DNA from: Taeniopygia guttata
Lineage: Eukaryota; Chordata; Aves; Passeriformes; Estrildidae
Reading direction: 5' to 3'
NCBI RefSeq assembly: GCF_048771995.1
Contig: NC_133024.1
Span: forward strand, 27,730,001-27,794,000
Length of the DNA stretch: 64,000 nt
Part shown: piece by piece, positions 38,752 through 59,362 of the stretch
Layout of the letters: every line of letters begins with the position of its first letter
Position numbering within the stretch: the first letter of the stretch is position 1
Program-made: the position numbers and the translations under genes
Notes under the pieces: model-generated
The model's database searches: none
What the model was told of the DNA's origin: nothing
Seen by the model: only the letters and a program-made list of their open reading frames with translations

Positions 38752-41700
38752 CTAGAAACCAAAAGAATAGGCAAGTGAGGATCATGGGCTCAAAGCAGGT
38801 TCAAACAAAAGGCTGTTCTTTACATTTTTGAAAGAACATCTTTGCTAGGATCTTAATTTTAGATGTACCTTCATTTTTACTTCAACAGCTCTTATCAAAG
38901 TCTGGATAGTAACTGGTGGCAGAAACTGTCTGCATCTGTAGAAAACTATTAAAAACCCTCAGACTCAGGTGAAGGGAGAATGAGCAGAACTGCTTGGGTG
39001 TGGAAGCACCAGAAGATGCAACAGGAGACAGGTTTTGATGGTGTCCTATTTCAGTCACCAGGATGGCAGCACGTTTTCTCACAACCTCCTGAAACACTCG
39101 TAGGAGACAATGAGGAAACCTCCATGATTTGGGGGTGGGACACAGTGCAAACACCATGTCAGCTCCCAAAGGGTACAGAAAGATCTAATACATAAAGACC
39201 TGCACATGGTCCTGAGAAGCAATGACAACCTGAAAGCCAGGATCCCTGGTCTGCAGAGTTATTCCAAACACACCAGTGCCTGAACAGGGAACCTGATGTA
39301 CCCCAGTGCTTTTGGGAGTGCATGGGAGTGCCTGCAATAAATACTCTTACAAAGAAATTTGTCTTCCCTCCTAGAAAGTCCTCACATAAAGACTTGGTAG
39401 GAAGCTGTAAAATTTCATTCTTAGAGAGCCAAACACAACAGGTGCCAAACTCTCCCTCAGTGAGGAACACGGCAACTTTAATGCCGGAGGCTCCAAGAGG
39501 TTTTTACGTGCTTTGTGGTGGCTGCAGTGGGGCACTGTGCTTGGTCTGGGTTGCAGCTCAGCTGTAAGTCTGCTGGTAAAACATCAGTGAGGTGGAAGAT
39601 TCAGAAATATAAAAGAATTAATCTTGTTAAATGCTAAAATGAGGAACTGTTTTCCATCACTGGTAAAATTCGGAAAGAAGAGACAAATCATCCATTTCCA
39701 GTGTTACAAATGGATTTCTTCAAAGTTCAGTAATACATCAATCTTTGTTTCTGAGTTAAGAGTTCTTTTAAGGAAGCACCTGGGAAAAACGAAGGTTTGG
39801 CAGCACCTGTCCTTCCTGATATCAACTAAGTATGAGAAGTGTGGAGCTAATGCTCACAGTGTCTCTCTGCAGAATTACTCTCCCCCAGATTTTACAGGCC
39901 AATTCCTCTAATAAATTATTCCCATTCCCTTGGAATATGACATACCCTGTCAGGCGCATGCCCACACATACATGTGAGGTTTCAGCAGTCACAGGCCATG
40001 CCTGCTCTGCTCCAAAGGCCAGCCTGCTGCTCAGCAGTGCTTGCTGGCCTTCAGAGGAAAAATACCCCCAGCCGTTTCTTCTGTGCTACTTCACAGAAAG
40101 CTGCTCACATCCATCGGTCAGGGTTTCCAGTAGAGAAGGAATGGTGCTATCAGAGGGCTCCAAATTAAGCATTACCCATTTTTTCTCTGCAGCAGAGAGG
40201 GGGTTTTGAAAATACAGAAAGAACCAGCAGGCAGGCTGTACCTCTGCAGCACCTGACACAGAACCAAAACATCAACACACCTACTTGCATGCAAAACTAG
40301 CCAGCAGATGTGTGCACTGCATTACAAAATTGACTCTATTTTTCCATCAGTTCCTTAAGCTGATTTCAATTTCATCCCATCAAACACAACTGAAGGACTC
40401 GGATATTATTCTGCCTTGAAAGGAAACAGGAGACTAGTTATACTCATTGAAATAATTTGAGTTGGGAAAGCAGTCTATAGTGCTTGAGGGGGATGATCCC
40501 AAAAAGCTTACCAGTCACATCTAAATAAGCACAGCAATTTTTTTATATTTATATTCCTGCTTACAGTAGTGCCAAACAGAGGAATTTAATAAGCATTTGG
40601 AGGTAGTCCCCACTTCTGTTACTCAGACAGTTTCCTATTATGTTTGCTCTCTTTCTAGCTGTAAGCCACTCTGCCAGTCACCTGTATAATTTCATTCCAA
40701 AACACTCCTACAAGATATACAAACCTTAATAAAGTACATGGTCCCAGCAACCACTTGAGTCTTATATACTATGGCTGTAAAGTCAGCACAGTTCGTGTTT
40801 GCCTGGCTTTGAAACTGTGGCTTCACCTGTAAAAAGAAAGGGAAAAATGATTGGCAGGTTGATACTTGGGGATTTTTTTCACATATACAACTCCAATTTT
40901 CATCCTTTCACACATACTCCCATAACGAATCTCCACAAAGTGACTGAGAGGACCCTCAAACCCCTTGTCCAAATCATCAATAAAGATGTTAATCAGAGCT
41001 GGCCCCAACACGGAGCCCTGGGTGCACCACCTCAGACCAGCCAGATGCAACCACCTCTCCCCGGGCCCGGCCTCCAGCCAGTTTTTTCACCCAGTGAGCA
41101 GTGCATCTGTCCAGGCTTCTTCAGTAGAAAGCTGCAGGAACTGGAGTCTCAGGCTTTACTAAGGTCCAGGGAAACAACATCCACAGCCTTTCCCTCATCC
41201 GCTCAACATGTCATGGAGAGATCAGGTTGGTCAAGCAGAACCTGCCTTGCATGAACCCATCCTGGCTGGGCTTGAATCCGTGGTTGCTGCACACGCTGTG
41301 TGATGGCACTCAGGATGAGCTGTTCCTTGACCTTCCCTGGAACTGAGCTCAGCCTGACAGGTCTGTAGTTCCCTGGATCCTCCTTCCTACCATTCTTGTA
41401 GATGTTCTTTTAGAGGGGCATCAAATTAGCCAAACTCCAGTTGTGTGAGACCTCCCTGATTCATCAGGACCACTGGTAATCCATGGACAATGGCTTGGAG
41501 AGCTCTTCCATGAGCTTCCTCAGTACCCTCAGGTGGATTCCATCCAGCCACATAGATTTACACCTGGAGAAGCAGGTCACTGTTTCCTGCTGGATTGTGG
41601 GAGCTTCGTAGTGTTCCTTGTCTCTGTCTTCCAGCTCAGGGAGCTGGTACCCTTAGGACAACTGGTCTGACTACTAATGATTGAGATGAAGAAGGGTTTA

Positions 41701-44700
41701 AGTACCTCATCCTTTTTTATAGTTTTTTGTGACAATGATTTCCCCAACATCCAGCAAATGATGGAGATTCTCCTTAGCCCTCTTTTTGTTGCTTATGTAT
41801 TCTTAAGAACAGTTTTTGTCATTGCTTTTGGCAGTGAGCAGAGTTAAGTTCTAATAGGGGTTTTGCCTTTCTGACTTTCTACATAACCTCACAACACCTT
41901 TGTAATCCTCCTGAATTGCCTGCCCCATCTTCCATAGCTTATAAACTCTTATCTTTTACCCTGGGTTCCAGCTAAAACCCTCTGTTCAGCCAGTCCAGTC
42001 TTCTTCCCCACCAGCTTGTCTTTTGGCACATGGGGACACCCTGCTCTTGCACCTTTAGGATTTCCTTCTTGAAGAATGCCCAGGCTTCCTGGATCTCTTT
42101 GCCCTTCAGGACTGCCTCCCAAGGGACTCTTTCAACCAGTCTGCCAAAGTCTTCCCTCCAGAAGTCCAAGGTTTTGCTGTTGCTCTTCCTTACTTCTCCA
42201 AGAATTAAAAACTCTCCCATTTCATGATGACTGCATGACCACCACACAGAAAGCAGAGACAGTCCCTCCTAGGCTGGGTGGCGCAGTGCCCCTCTGCACG
42301 TGACACCCACACTGATGCCCGGATGCATTACTGAGTTTGGGCAGAGGAGCAGTGTCAGTGCCAGCCTGCTCAGGCTGCCCTGGGCCAGGCCGGCAGTACC
42401 TCAGTGCTTCTCACCACCCACCTGTTTCACAGGAACCCACTGAATTAATTAACTTTCCCAGCACAAGCACCTACAGCTGGCTGCCACTCCCATGACATTC
42501 CTTCCTAGCGGGAAGGCCACAGAAAGCATCCAAGAAACATCCAGATCATTTCCAAAGAGCCAGAAATTATCATCCTATTCAGCTTCCTCATGATCTCTTA
42601 CCCCGCTCTTCTGCTGAGTAGCTTCCACAGGGTTTCTATCCTCAGGAACAGACAACTATACTTTCAGCTGAAGAGCTGCTAACTGGCAAACCAGGGAAAT
42701 TTTAATTCCCAACAACCTTCCAGCTGACTGGGGCAGGGGCCTCCTAGAATGCGCCTAAGTAGCAACTTTTGGTGCATGATATTCCTCTCTCGGAATAAAA
42801 CAAAACAAAGTCACTTCTCTCCAGTTTTGCTCTCTCTCCTTTGACCACTATATCCCCTATTTGTTATTTACAAGCTGAGCCATCAGTAAAATCAAGAAGG
42901 AAAACAGTGCCTTAATCCTCTGGTGAAAAAATGTAACATTCCTAGCTCTTATCTAACAGCATCCTAAACCCAACACATTCCTCAGTTTTGGGCAACAGCT
43001 GTAAAACAGGGAGACCAAATAAATAACATTCCTCAGCTCACTAATGATGGCTAGATACAAGGCACAGGTATAAGTAAATAATTGTGTAATCCCATGAGCA
43101 GACAGACCTTGGCATCCCAAGTTCTGCGAATGCTTCTCACAACTTCACTGAAATCATAGGAATTGCTTCCCTGCTCAGCAGAGCATAAAAGCCCCCAGAA
43201 ATGCTTCATGAAATAGTGACACCTATGCTGGAAGGACTGCAGGATTTCCCCAGCACAAGGTTTCCACAAGAATATTTTCCATAGACAACTGTACCAAAGC
43301 CTCTGGAAAGGGGGAAAGAGCAGGAAGTGTTCTCTCTCCTGCTCTCAGCACAGGGCAGAAATTTCACCTTGAAGAAAATAAAGAGCAGAGAACAATCTGT
43401 ATTCATTTTCCTGAAGTTACTGAGAACAAAAGAACACTAAAATTAGGATCAGTCCTTTTCTGGAATCAAACAAACTTTGCACTATCCACATTTCAGATTC
43501 CGTATATACCCTGTATTCTGGGGGCATTAACACTGCCCGAAACCAGCATTCACATTTTCAAGTGCCTGTTTGCTCACAGACACCCAAGTGCTGTGGTTAC
43601 ACCTCCAATACACACTGCAAGACTTCTGATGACCCATAAATAACACAGCACAGCATTGAAAATGAAGCTCAGTATCTAGTATGGTGCTTGAGGCATTTTA
43701 CAGACTCATAAATTAAATTTCACAGCCCTCAGCTGGCCCCATCTTAAACATGAGGAAACAAGAATGGCAAATACACAAAGGTGCTACAAGTCCCTTGCTA
43801 GGGTCTTCCCTCCATAGGTAAAAGGGAATTTCTGATCTCTGCAAGTGCTGTTCTTTCAAACATTCCTGCCAGCATAGAAGGAAGAGTTGTACTGCTCCAA
43901 AGTAATACAGTTAGTGCCTCCCAAACAACTGTAGATCATTCATTTCTGCTCTGCAGTAAATCCATTTGTTCTCTGCAGTAAATCATCTCTGACTAACCAG
44001 TTACCCCAGACTCCAGCCCTCCCACATGTACATGTCCCAAACTCTGGTGACCCCAGCTGTGACTGACCAATAAAGCCCTGTAATGGAAGAAGGCTCAGAG
44101 GAGCTGGGGAGGGTGATGGTTCCACCCATGAAATTCAGGGAATAATGCAGGGTGTCACTGATCACAGCTTTTGCAAATGAGCTGACTTTATCTCAACACA
44201 AAGGCTGGCCACAGGGTGTTTTTGATAAATAGCTCTGTCAGTGGAGGGGACAATGTGGTGGCATAACTCCCCGAGTTCAGTAAGAGAAAGCGAACATGCC
44301 CCTGAGTTAGCCAGACCAGCATGTGGGGAGTGAACACATGGCTCTGCCCAACTCTGAGTATAAAAACTAAATGGTTGGACAAAAGCATTTTGAAGAAAAC
44401 TGCTGGCTAGAGCTGACTTCAACCCACATCCCCCTTCCCAGTGATTGAGGATGTCCAGTGTGGTGACACAGAGGGTGTTATACACCAGGAGTGCAGATCA
44501 CGCTGATATCCTCAGAGAACTGGGTTTGCAGTCGCTACATTTTGCTAAGAGTAACTCAGACCTACATCAAGTTGCCAGCATATTTGTATCACTCTGCTCA
44601 ATCAGACACATGGAGTAACATGGAGTATCTTCTAATCAGTAAACTGGATGTTAAAGTTATCCCCTCCATCTGTAGACTATGGAAAAGAGCCCTGTCAGAA

Positions 44701-45733
44701 TACTGGGCTGCCTGGTCTCAGTTGTAAGATCATGGAAGATGTGGAAGGATGCTGGATCGAAGGATGTGCAGACTCTGTCCTCAGTGGCATAGCAAAGGAG
44801 AGAGCTGGGAGCCCTGCACATCAGGTATAGTGAGTGTGCTGCAGTGTTGCCAATGCATTCAGCCCTGCTACTTCCTGGTTTTGTCTTCTCAAAGAGTTCC
44901 CGAGTACAATTGCCAAAGGGACAAGAGCTCATCTTTCAGAGGCAGAAGAGTGAAGACAATTGGGTGGGTGGGTGGAAACCCCTTTCATTCCTCAGGATGC
45001 ATTTTGTACTTTCATTGAAAAGAGCTGCTGCACTACAGGGCATTAGAGGATCACATCTGTGTGAGGTGCTGCTCACACAGCTCTCCAGTTCAGGACCACT
45101 GCCTATAACCAACCACCTGGCACCTGGGCTCACTTAGTGGCCTGCCTTGTGCCAAGCTCATCTTGCCCCAGCAGCAGCCCCTGTATCACAGCTGTGACTC
45201 TAGAAAACACATAATGCCAGCAGGGAACACACAATTTAAAAGCTTTGTCCTGCATTTATAATTCTTTACTGCATACTAGCATCTGGTTTGTCCTATGCAG
45301 TCCTTCACTGAGGAATTAACTCTATCAGGTACAACCTTTTCCCTTCCAATATGCCACCTCTCATTTCAAACAAGTGACCTCACTGCTGGCATAGCAGAGC
45401 TGGGCTTGGAACTTCACACAGACATTAACTGAAGGGAGCCAGTACCATGCCTGGCCATGGACAGAGGAGACAGAGAAGTGGTTTGTCTCAGTCTTACCAA
45501 GGCACTTCCTAAATAGAATGCTGAGAAAACACTGCCAGTCGAGGGGATTCCCACTTTCAGCATGAGCTTCTTCAGTTTAAAACCTGTCTCAGTCTCCCAG
45601 GCTTTACACAAGCTTCAGAAATAGCATCTTTGCACACAACTTAATCTAGAGAGAGGGTGCAACTCACCTGGTTAACAAGCTGCTGAATTTCTGGAGTAGC
45701 TGGCTTGGTCTCAGATAAACCCCCAGTCATCAT
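38623..45733 (-). CDS. CSTA: Stefin (cystatin A-like), complete, minus strand
   Basis: A second stefin gene found by reading exons on the minus strand. Exons 45668-45733, 40725-40826 and 38623-38751 have correct splice sites and phases. They encode 98 residues with the same 22/34/42 codon split as the B-like gene. Exon 1 reads MMTGGLSETKPATPEIQQLV, close to human CSTA (MIPGGLSEAKPATPEIQEIV). Inhibitory elements are N-terminal GG, QVVAG at 46-50 and LP at 73-74. The start has a strong context (GCCACCATG). Divergent points are a loss of the usual LEEK charge cluster after VKPQ, a Cys at 35, Met52 where stefins usually have Asn, and DDPLTYF at the end. All reading frames are open, so it is probably functional. 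It is convergent with the B-like stefin. Confidence 0.92.
38752..40724 (-). other. Stefin A-like intron 2
   Basis: 2.0 kb intron between the second and third exons of the A-like stefin. The donor is GTTTGT. No repeat or other feature is recognised. Confidence 0.8.
40725..40826 (-). CDS. CSTA: Stefin A-like exon 2
   Basis: 34 codons: VKPQFQSQANTNCADFTAIV, then [14 protein letters not shown]. The acceptor TTCTTTTTACAG and donor GTTTGT are good. YKTQVVAG identifies it as a stefin. Confidence 0.93.
40827..45667 (-). other. Stefin A-like intron 1
   Basis: 4.8 kb intron. A 1.4 kb CR1 body occupies the end near exon 2 (40866-42250). The remainder (42250-45667) shows no recognisable repeat or exon. 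Confidence 0.8.
40866..42250 (-). mobile_element. CR1 LINE, internal ORF2 segment lacking its 3' end
   Basis: Minus-strand CR1 ORF2, about 1.4 kb. From the 5' side it includes the spacer after the endonuclease (G-E-V-R near 42185; QEAWAFFKKEILKVQEQGVP near 42050) and then the reverse transcriptase (plus-strand complement of YRPVSLT near 41345-41375; GSVLGPALINIFIDDLDKG at about 40965-41020). It stops shortly after that motif, before the FADD box, so the catalytic end and 3' UTR are absent. Stops and indels make it inactive. Confidence 0.93.
45668..45733 (-). CDS. CSTA: Stefin A-like exon 1
   Basis: 22 codons, MMTGGLSETKPATPEIQQLV plus NQ, with GTGAGT as donor. Two adjacent ATG codons occur; the first aligns with the human start and has the GCCACC context. 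Confidence 0.94.
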
Positions 45734-48700
45734 GGTGGCAAGTGACTTCTCTGAAATGGTGAGCAGCTCTGAAGAGGGAAGTTCAGCGCAGTCTGAGCAG
45801 AGTCCCCAGGTATCTCATATATACAGACACACACATGTGTCATAGAACCATGTGACCTGCAACATACAGAGCCTACCATTACTGAACTGGAGAAGGAGAC
45901 AAAAGGGGGAAAGGGGGAGGGAAAGCAATGTAAAGCACTGGCAATATTATTAATAAATGTAAAAAGCACTCAAAGAAGTGCTTATGGTCTTCACATCCAA
46001 AAGAAAAGCAGACATCAGCCTCCAGTCACCCACATCTTAAAGAGAGTCGGTTTGGGCTGCAGCTGGAATTTCTTGCTTCCCCACCCATGTGCAGAAGATT
46101 AGGCGGAGATCTTGAGAAACAAATCAGACACACCCAGTATTTCCCAATACCTTTACTGATCAGAGGATGATGCAGCACTTGCCTTAACGTAGGTCCCGTT
46201 TAACTTGAAATTTTATTCTCTCAAAATCCTTCCAAATGGGGAAACACAACTAGACAGCATCTTACATCCAGTGACTTGACTTCCCTCTGCCTGACCAAAA
46301 AGCTGACAAGGTAAACACCAGCATCAGAAGTAGAAAATAATTCCATCCCAGATTCAGGTAAGTACTGAAAACAAGGTATTTCTGCTCCTTTCCCATCAAA
46401 CCAAGAGCTGCATTCAGGCAATCATAATAGCAACTGAATGTGCAATAAAATCTGCTTTTTAACTCTAGTGCCAATTTCCTGGAAGACAAAGTACAATCAA
46501 AAAACACAAAAGCTGTCCCATTTTCAACGTATGCTGTTGAAACAAATCACATGAGAACATATAGTCAGAAGTATTCATTCTGCAGTTACAGTGTCATGGC
46601 ACAATCAGCCTCATGAATGTGAATGCACAAAGCTCAGAATCAGCTGGGGGAAGGCTAATAACTGCTAGCAACCCTCCCTGGTAAGGGAGAACTAACACTT
46701 CAAGATCACAGATAAAATTACTCCCTGTCAATATTCCTGCCATCCCCCTCAGCAGCAAATAAGAGGAATGTTGTTCTAGAGCAAGGACCAGAGAATCAGG
46801 AACAGACCAGACACTTTTTAGTCTGTAGGGGCAGGTACATGGCAGCAGATGAAATGAGAATATGTGCTGCACACAGGCAATAGGCATTTCTGCTGGGATC
46901 AGTATTAGGGAATTTGCTAGGAAGAGGTGGGTTTATGGCAATAGCAACTTATCTGTGTCCTGCCCATACTACTGAATCTCCTCCTCACAGATAACAAATG
47001 ATACAAGACACTGTAAAAAGTACTTCAGATCTGACTTCAAAACCAGGGGTTTTGGTAGAAAGCCCCTGAAACTGAGAAACTGGGGCTATAGGAGCCCTAT
47101 ACTCAACAGTATTAATGAGTATTACAGCATGTTACTGAAAAAGATATTGCAGAATTTTCTAGACTTGAGCAACAGTGCTATGGAAGCAGACAAAAAGCAT
47201 TTGAGGAAAGTTCATTTTCCTGAGAATATTTTTGTGAACGGAGAGAAAAATCCTTCCTATACTCAGCAATAAAGGGAGTGGCAGCTGATAAAACTGGAAT
47301 TCTGCCACTTTCAACAACTTCTCTCCAGATGAGGAGTCCCTCAAAGTCCTATTCATGGAGCTGATGACAACTCAAATCTTCTTTTGTATAAGAGCTTGCT
47401 GATTCACTCAAATGCTGATCATGTTCCACACCCCTTATTCATACAGCAGGACAGATAAGTTAAGGAACTGGAAGACCCAGTTCACCTTACTAAGGCCAGA
47501 AATCAGAGAATGTGTCCAACAACTGCACAGCACCAGTACTAAACAGGGTATTTTATAAACCTGTCCACTCACCAGGACACAGAACCTGCTAATTTCCTTG
47601 GGAAGGGATGTTAAGATCCCTAGGGCAGTAGTACTCTCCTGGAGAACTCTTGATTCTGTCTAGCAATGAATACACTGAGCACAAAGTCTAGGAGGGTTCA
47701 TTTATAATTTTGGAAAGAATCTAGGTGTGAAACTGAAGATATTAATGTTGCATGGAAATCATTCACTCCATATTTCTGGGTTTGCTGCTTTTTTACTTTA
47801 AAGCATAACAACTTTTTTTTTCTTTTTTTTTTTTTTTTTTTTTTTTTTTCCTGGAATGCACAGTTGTGCAGAAGGGGAAAAAAAAAATCAAGCCTAAGTA
47901 TCAGCAAGTTGATGCTGAAGTTTACAGAGTCAAACAGACTGTTTCCTTTCCATGGCAGTGCTAATGGCTGTCCCAAAATACCAAAAAGTGGTATTTCTAA
48001 GACTGGGATGCAGTATTTCAAGTATTTCATTAAACCACTTTGAAGTGCTGACATTTCACAGACCTGTGATCAAAGATGACCAGAGGCAATTGATAAACAT
48101 TATCTGGGGCAATCTCCACCTCCACCCGCCCTTCTCTACATCAAGTTTTGGATGTAATGAACCACGATTTGGAGCACTGCCTTGAAAAGAACAGCTGCCT
48201 CCATGTCATCTCTTGCACAACAAGGTGAGTGTGCCCCCTGTGATGTTTGAGATGTGGCTGGTATCACGTACCAGGTCAGTCTACTCTTCATCAGCACAAC
48301 TGGCAGCTTCCTCTCATGACACTGTGCTGCTGCTATCCTGGAGAATCTCTGCTGGGAAACCACCACTGGCATTCTGTACAGCTTTGAAGCTGAGTAACAT
48401 CTTGCACCATGTACTATTCCAACACAGATCTTTACCATTGGCAGACCACTACTCTCTGGTCCTGTTTAAGCAATTTTAAGAGTGCCAAGCTATTGCTGAT
48501 AAAAACACCAGTACAAAAAAAAGCAAACAAAATAACCTCCACCAAATCCAAACCCCAGGGTCATGTACTGACAAGTAATTTTTAAACCAGGAATGAAGTC
48601 AGCTCTGTAGAAATGATTGTGAAAGCCAAGTCAGTAAGGTAAGTCTTCTGGTTTCACAGTGACATGTAATTGTGGCTGGACATGACATGGTCTGAATGTC

Positions 48701-51481
48701 TTTAAGAGCTTCTAGAGGAAAGCAGCCCTCCATGTACCAGGTGAAGATCTGTTCTCATCATCACAGGAACAACAGCCTTGATTTTCAACGTGCTAGTCTG
48801 CAAAAAAGGCTTCCCCTCCTGCTACCCATCCCAATTTTGAAAGATTTCATTGTACATGAAAAAGGATCAACAGAAACCTGACCTTCAGCAGCACAAAGTT
48901 ATCATGGCCCAGCCTATGCTGAGCCTCTTCCTCTCAGTCTGCTTCAAGACAACTGAAATCTACTGTTAAAAATATTCTATAAAGAAATTACCTGTTTCAT
49001 CAGTCTTTCATGCCTACAGGCTGCAGAAGACAACAGCACTGAATGCTAGAAAAAGAACAACACATCTTTCTATTTCACAGAAAGAAAGATGCACAAGCTT
49101 GAGAGGACTTTCCAAGCATGTGGGATCTGCCCACCTCTATTCACCACTTGCAAGCATTGGGAAAGCCCCAGTGGGAGAGGCAAGGCACCCACAGGACTCT
49201 GGACACAGCCATCAGCTGTGCTCAAATGTCTTTACTTGCAGAAATAGAACTTAAAACCAGAGAAAGGAAGAAATTCTGCTGTTTGTAGTGTCCACTATTT
49301 GACCCCCATATGACAGCAAACAGTAATTTTGTAACTACCTCAATGGTAATGTTGAAGCAAGGTTCAATCCCTGACTAAACACCATCCTGGAATCCTCAGG
49401 GGTCCCTAGACACAGAATTTACCTGCCTGTGTTCAGTGTGGCACACAGCTCACACCGATGCTGTTTGCACACATTCCAGAACATCCCGCTCCACACGCAG
49501 CTCTGAGGCTCTCAGGAACCAGCAGAGCTGCGTCCTCCTGCCCGCACCCAAAGTGTGGCGTGCAGTTCCATTTACTCACCTTTGTGTTCCATCAAGTTCA
49601 ACAGCAACGTTAAGCAGCCTCTGAGCCACCAGATTTGCTGTGGACTATTGTAAGAGACACCCTCTGTGCTCAGAGCAAACTATATAAAGCAATTCAATGT
49701 CTTACTGCAACCCTCTGTATGCAATCACCCCAAGAAGGGATGCTGTGGATTCAGGAGTCTTCTCATGGTAGCAGTTTCCCATACTCAGGTTTGTATAGGA
49801 CTACTAGCTTGGCCTTATATTCAAACTGAAAAGAATTCTATGTTGTGCTGATTTCTTGGTGTTGTGGGTTTTGGGGTTTTTTAACATAGTTTTCCTCATA
49901 ACTAATGCAAAAAAGAAAAAAAAAATCTGTGTATCACATCCATTTCACAGGTAATTTAGCACAGCATCTGCTTAAGTGAAGAAGCCTTCCACAACAGCTG
50001 AGCGAACATCTGGATGGATAAAGGAAGACAATGATTAATCCTCATTACAGTCTCTAGTTTATGCAGAAATAAAAAATTATTATTTCAAGACTATTGACCC
50101 AAGTCTATACACACTCGTAGAAGTTTCTATTGTACACTGGCTTAAAAGGATAATTTGTCCTTGCAGTTGATCCAAGCCCTGGAGAGAACAAATATTTTAG
50201 ACACCTATCCTAGAGTGTCTAATAAATAATAAAGTACCAACTTTGAAATCAAAACTTACTGTTCTCAACATCTCATTAACTGACCATCATCTCCTGTTGA
50301 AATTTCATTAGTGCCAATTCAGCCCTGAGTGATGAGCAGTATTTGATTTACACTTTGATGATAAACAATTATAAGAATTCAATAGCTGAAGAACAAACAC
50401 ATTTTCTGCTTTCAGAGTTGCAGAAAAACAAGGAGAAATCTTCAAGAATGAGTGCTCCAACTCAATGTTCTGCATAAAGCAGTTGCAGTACTTTGAGAAA
50501 AAAAGAGCATCTATAAAACAGATGTTGCTGCACAGATCTTTGCCAGCTCTCAATAACACAGGTACATTCCTTCATTTACTTCCCACTCTCTATATACACA
50601 AAGCTTTAAGGATGTGTGAGTAATTTCATTGCTATTGCTGAATTCCAAAGTGTTTGCAAGACAGGGCCTGTATTTTCAGTGCTCTGTTTAAGTTCAGTGA
50701 TTCTTAAGATCATATCAGCTGGCAACCACACAGACCTTGTCACTTGACTGTAAGCCTATCTGAGATAAAAACAAAATAAAAGTAAAATATACAGGTGTAA
50801 TTGCAGCAATTCAGCTTTCCTCCTACTTATCTGCCTTTAAATGCTGTGTTACTGCAGGGGTGCTGCATTCAAGCTTTCTAAACACAACACCATGGCCAGG
50901 ATCAGCAGGATCAGGTATGCACAGCTGTTTCCTCAACAGTTCACAATTCACCTTTAGAACTGCTCTTAAATATTCAGAGAGAGGGACAAAAAAGGGTCCC
51001 TGGACAGTCTCATTCCCAAATGAGAGACATCTTCAGCTCCAACCTTAAGTGGTTTTAATCGACACCACATCCCCTATATACAGGAAAACTCCAGAACTTG
51101 GAAACACAGACCAAAGGGCAGCAAGCAACAGATGCTGCCTGTCAGCGTTGCAGGAGCAATGGCAAACCTGTACCTATACACAGCTCTGAGCCACTGCTGC
51201 TCATGTTGAGCAGTTCAGAACCAAGGCTGGTCTCTTCTTACTTTCAGAAATGCTGAATCTACTACACTTGTTGATCAGTCTGCAATTTTTACTTCCTTTC
51301 ATACTTCAGCAGATTATTTCCACAGAAAGACCATGTTCACTGATATTTTAGCAGGCACCAGCTCAGGGAGAGCCTTCTCCTCCCTGCTCAGGATAGGTTT
51401 TACTCTTTCTTCCCCTCTGGGATCACTGAAGCTGCAGAAGTTCAAGAAAGATGCCAGTTTTGCATTCTGATTGAAAATTGT
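45734..51481. other. Intergenic, stefin A-like promoter side to MIX23
   Basis: The promoter of the A-like stefin should lie just above 45733 on the minus strand, but there is no CpG island, unlike the B-like gene. A long T run (47813-47849) is present. No other gene was recognised. Confidence 0.6.
47813..47849. repeat. Poly(T) run, T9-C-T27
   Basis: Thirty-seven bases, all T except one C. It could be the tail of a minus-strand retroposed sequence, but the flanking DNA was not recognised. Confidence 0.9.
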
Positions 51482-51709
51482 TTTAATACTATAAAACTCA
51501 TTTGTTCACATAGTTTGTACAAAAGATGAGTTGTTTTCTCTTAATTACAGGAGAATTATTTCAAGTTGAGAATTCATCTAAGTAGGTCCAAAACAAAACA
51601 AGACTGGGTTCTACTGGTTCTGGAGGGTCCCAATTCAGCTCACCCAAGGTCTCTTTCCAGTTTGGCTCTCACAGTTATGGACCACCTTGATGGAAAATAC
51701 CCCACATCA
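51482..51709 (-). other. MIX23: MIX23 3' UTR with candidate poly(A) signal
   Basis: After the minus-strand stop at 51710. The variant signal ATTAAA (plus-strand TTTAAT, 51482-51487) lies about 225 bp downstream. No canonical AATAAA was seen nearer. Confidence 0.5.

Positions 51710-59362
<7,653 letters not shown>

Noticed and set aside
48160-48230. AAGGTGAGT donor-like site after a short plus-strand frame
   Set aside because: No acceptor or partner exon found and no recognisable peptide.
50700-50760. Minus-strand text resembling the VVA part of a stefin exon 2
   Set aside because: GTGGTTGCC is followed by an in-frame stop and lacks the YKTQ and YFIK flanks; no exon borders fit.
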